From Candidatus Omnitrophota bacterium (GTDB taxonomy: Bacteria > Omnitrophota > Gorgyraeia > Duberdicusellales > 4484-171), in NCBI GenBank assembly GCA_028702365.1, contig JAQVOZ010000123.1, positions 1 through 5,081 on the forward strand: a stretch of DNA of 5,081 nucleotides. The letters are read 5' to 3'. Shown one piece after another: positions 4,878 to 5,081 of this stretch (its first letter is position 1; every line of letters starts with the position of its first letter). The notes beneath the pieces are model-generated. The model was not told where the DNA came from, did no database searches, and saw only the letters and a list, made by a program, of their open reading frames with translations. Both the position numbers and the translations under genes were made by a program.

Positions 4878-5081
4878 CTATTTAGCATCCTGGAAAAGCC
4901 ATGTCGTAAGATACCTTTCTCCGGTATCCGGCAGCACCACCACAATGATTTTGCCTTTGTTTTCATTTCGTTTAGCTACTTCCAAAGCAGCCCAAAGCGC
5001 TGCGCCGCTTGAAATACCCGCAAGAATTCCTTCTAATTTCGCAAGCTCTCTGGCTACCTTACCTGCATCATCATTGGAAAC
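4878..5081 (-). CDS. cysK: Cysteine synthase (O-acetylserine sulfhydrylase), C-terminal part; partial
   Basis: The last 67 codons and a TAG stop (4880-4878) are present; the N-terminal part, including the PLP lysine, lies beyond the window edge. The visible sequence starts VSNDDAGKVARELAK and contains GILAGISSGAALWAAL, which carries the serine that contacts the PLP pyridine nitrogen in this fold type II family. It ends with KIIVVVLPDTGERYLTTWLF, a typical CysK/CysM C-terminal signature. The enzyme condenses O-acetylserine with sulfide to give cysteine in the cytoplasm. CysK is more likely than CysM or cystathionine beta-synthase because nothing follows the catalytic domain and the PDTGERYL motif matches CysK, but with only the C-terminus this is not absolute. 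It lies 120 bp upstream of metX in the same direction, linking cysteine and methionine synthesis. Confidence 0.92.
   Translation of the reverse strand, partial: VSNDDAGKVARELAKLEGILAGISSGAALWAALEVAKRNENKGKIIVVVLPDTGERYLTTWLFQDAK

Noticed and set aside
4844..4880. GTTAC/GTAAC pairing after the cysK stop as a terminator
   Set aside because: The stem is only five bases with a loop over 20 bases and has no following U-run.

Overview
All recognisable genes in this AT-rich window lie on the minus strand, so the biological order runs from high to low coordinates. The layout suggests a small-genome, probably anaerobic Gram-negative-type bacterium: short intergenic gaps, GTG starts, AAGGAG-type ribosome sites, and a FeoB of the shorter non-enterobacterial type. 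The GLGCGTMATL and IPCSAQLGV signatures and the DtxR-FeoA fusion recall candidate phyla such as Omnitrophota, or Nitrospirota and deltaproteobacterial lineages. That placement is an impression from memory, not a measurement.

Sulfur amino-acid block (5081 to 3028). The C-terminal 67 residues of a cysteine synthase (cysK) are followed, after 120 bp holding one good and one weaker promoter candidate, by metX (homoserine O-acyltransferase). metX overlaps metW by an ATGA. Together they would make cysteine and activate homoserine for methionine synthesis.

Junction (3027 to 2917). These 111 bp separate metW from feoB and are the most unusual part of the window. A perfect 12-bp inverted repeat joins the region just after the metW stop to the ribosome site and start codon of feoB. 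A third, imperfect copy of the same motif lies between the arms. The pair of arms is also flanked by a TTCA direct repeat. Two readings fit: a leader RNA that can sequester the feoB ribosome site, or a very small MITE-like insertion that now supplies the feoB ribosome site and part of its start codon.

Iron block (2916 to 482). feoB (ferrous iron permease with N-terminal G domain) starts at GTG. It is followed 17 bp later by a DtxR-like regulator fused to a C-terminal FeoA domain. Having FeoA after FeoB, carried on a regulator-like protein, reverses the common feoA-feoB order. The DNA-binding part of the fusion looks degenerate, so its main role may be as the FeoA partner and metal sensor of FeoB.

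Left end (431 to 1). A small, exported, cysteine- and histidine-rich protein of unknown function is followed 42 bp later by the start of another exported protein, of which only the signal peptide is inside the window. These may belong to a metal-handling or efflux operon, but this is inference from layout. No RNA genes, CRISPR arrays or complete insertion sequences were seen, and no stretch longer than about 120 bp lacks a gene.
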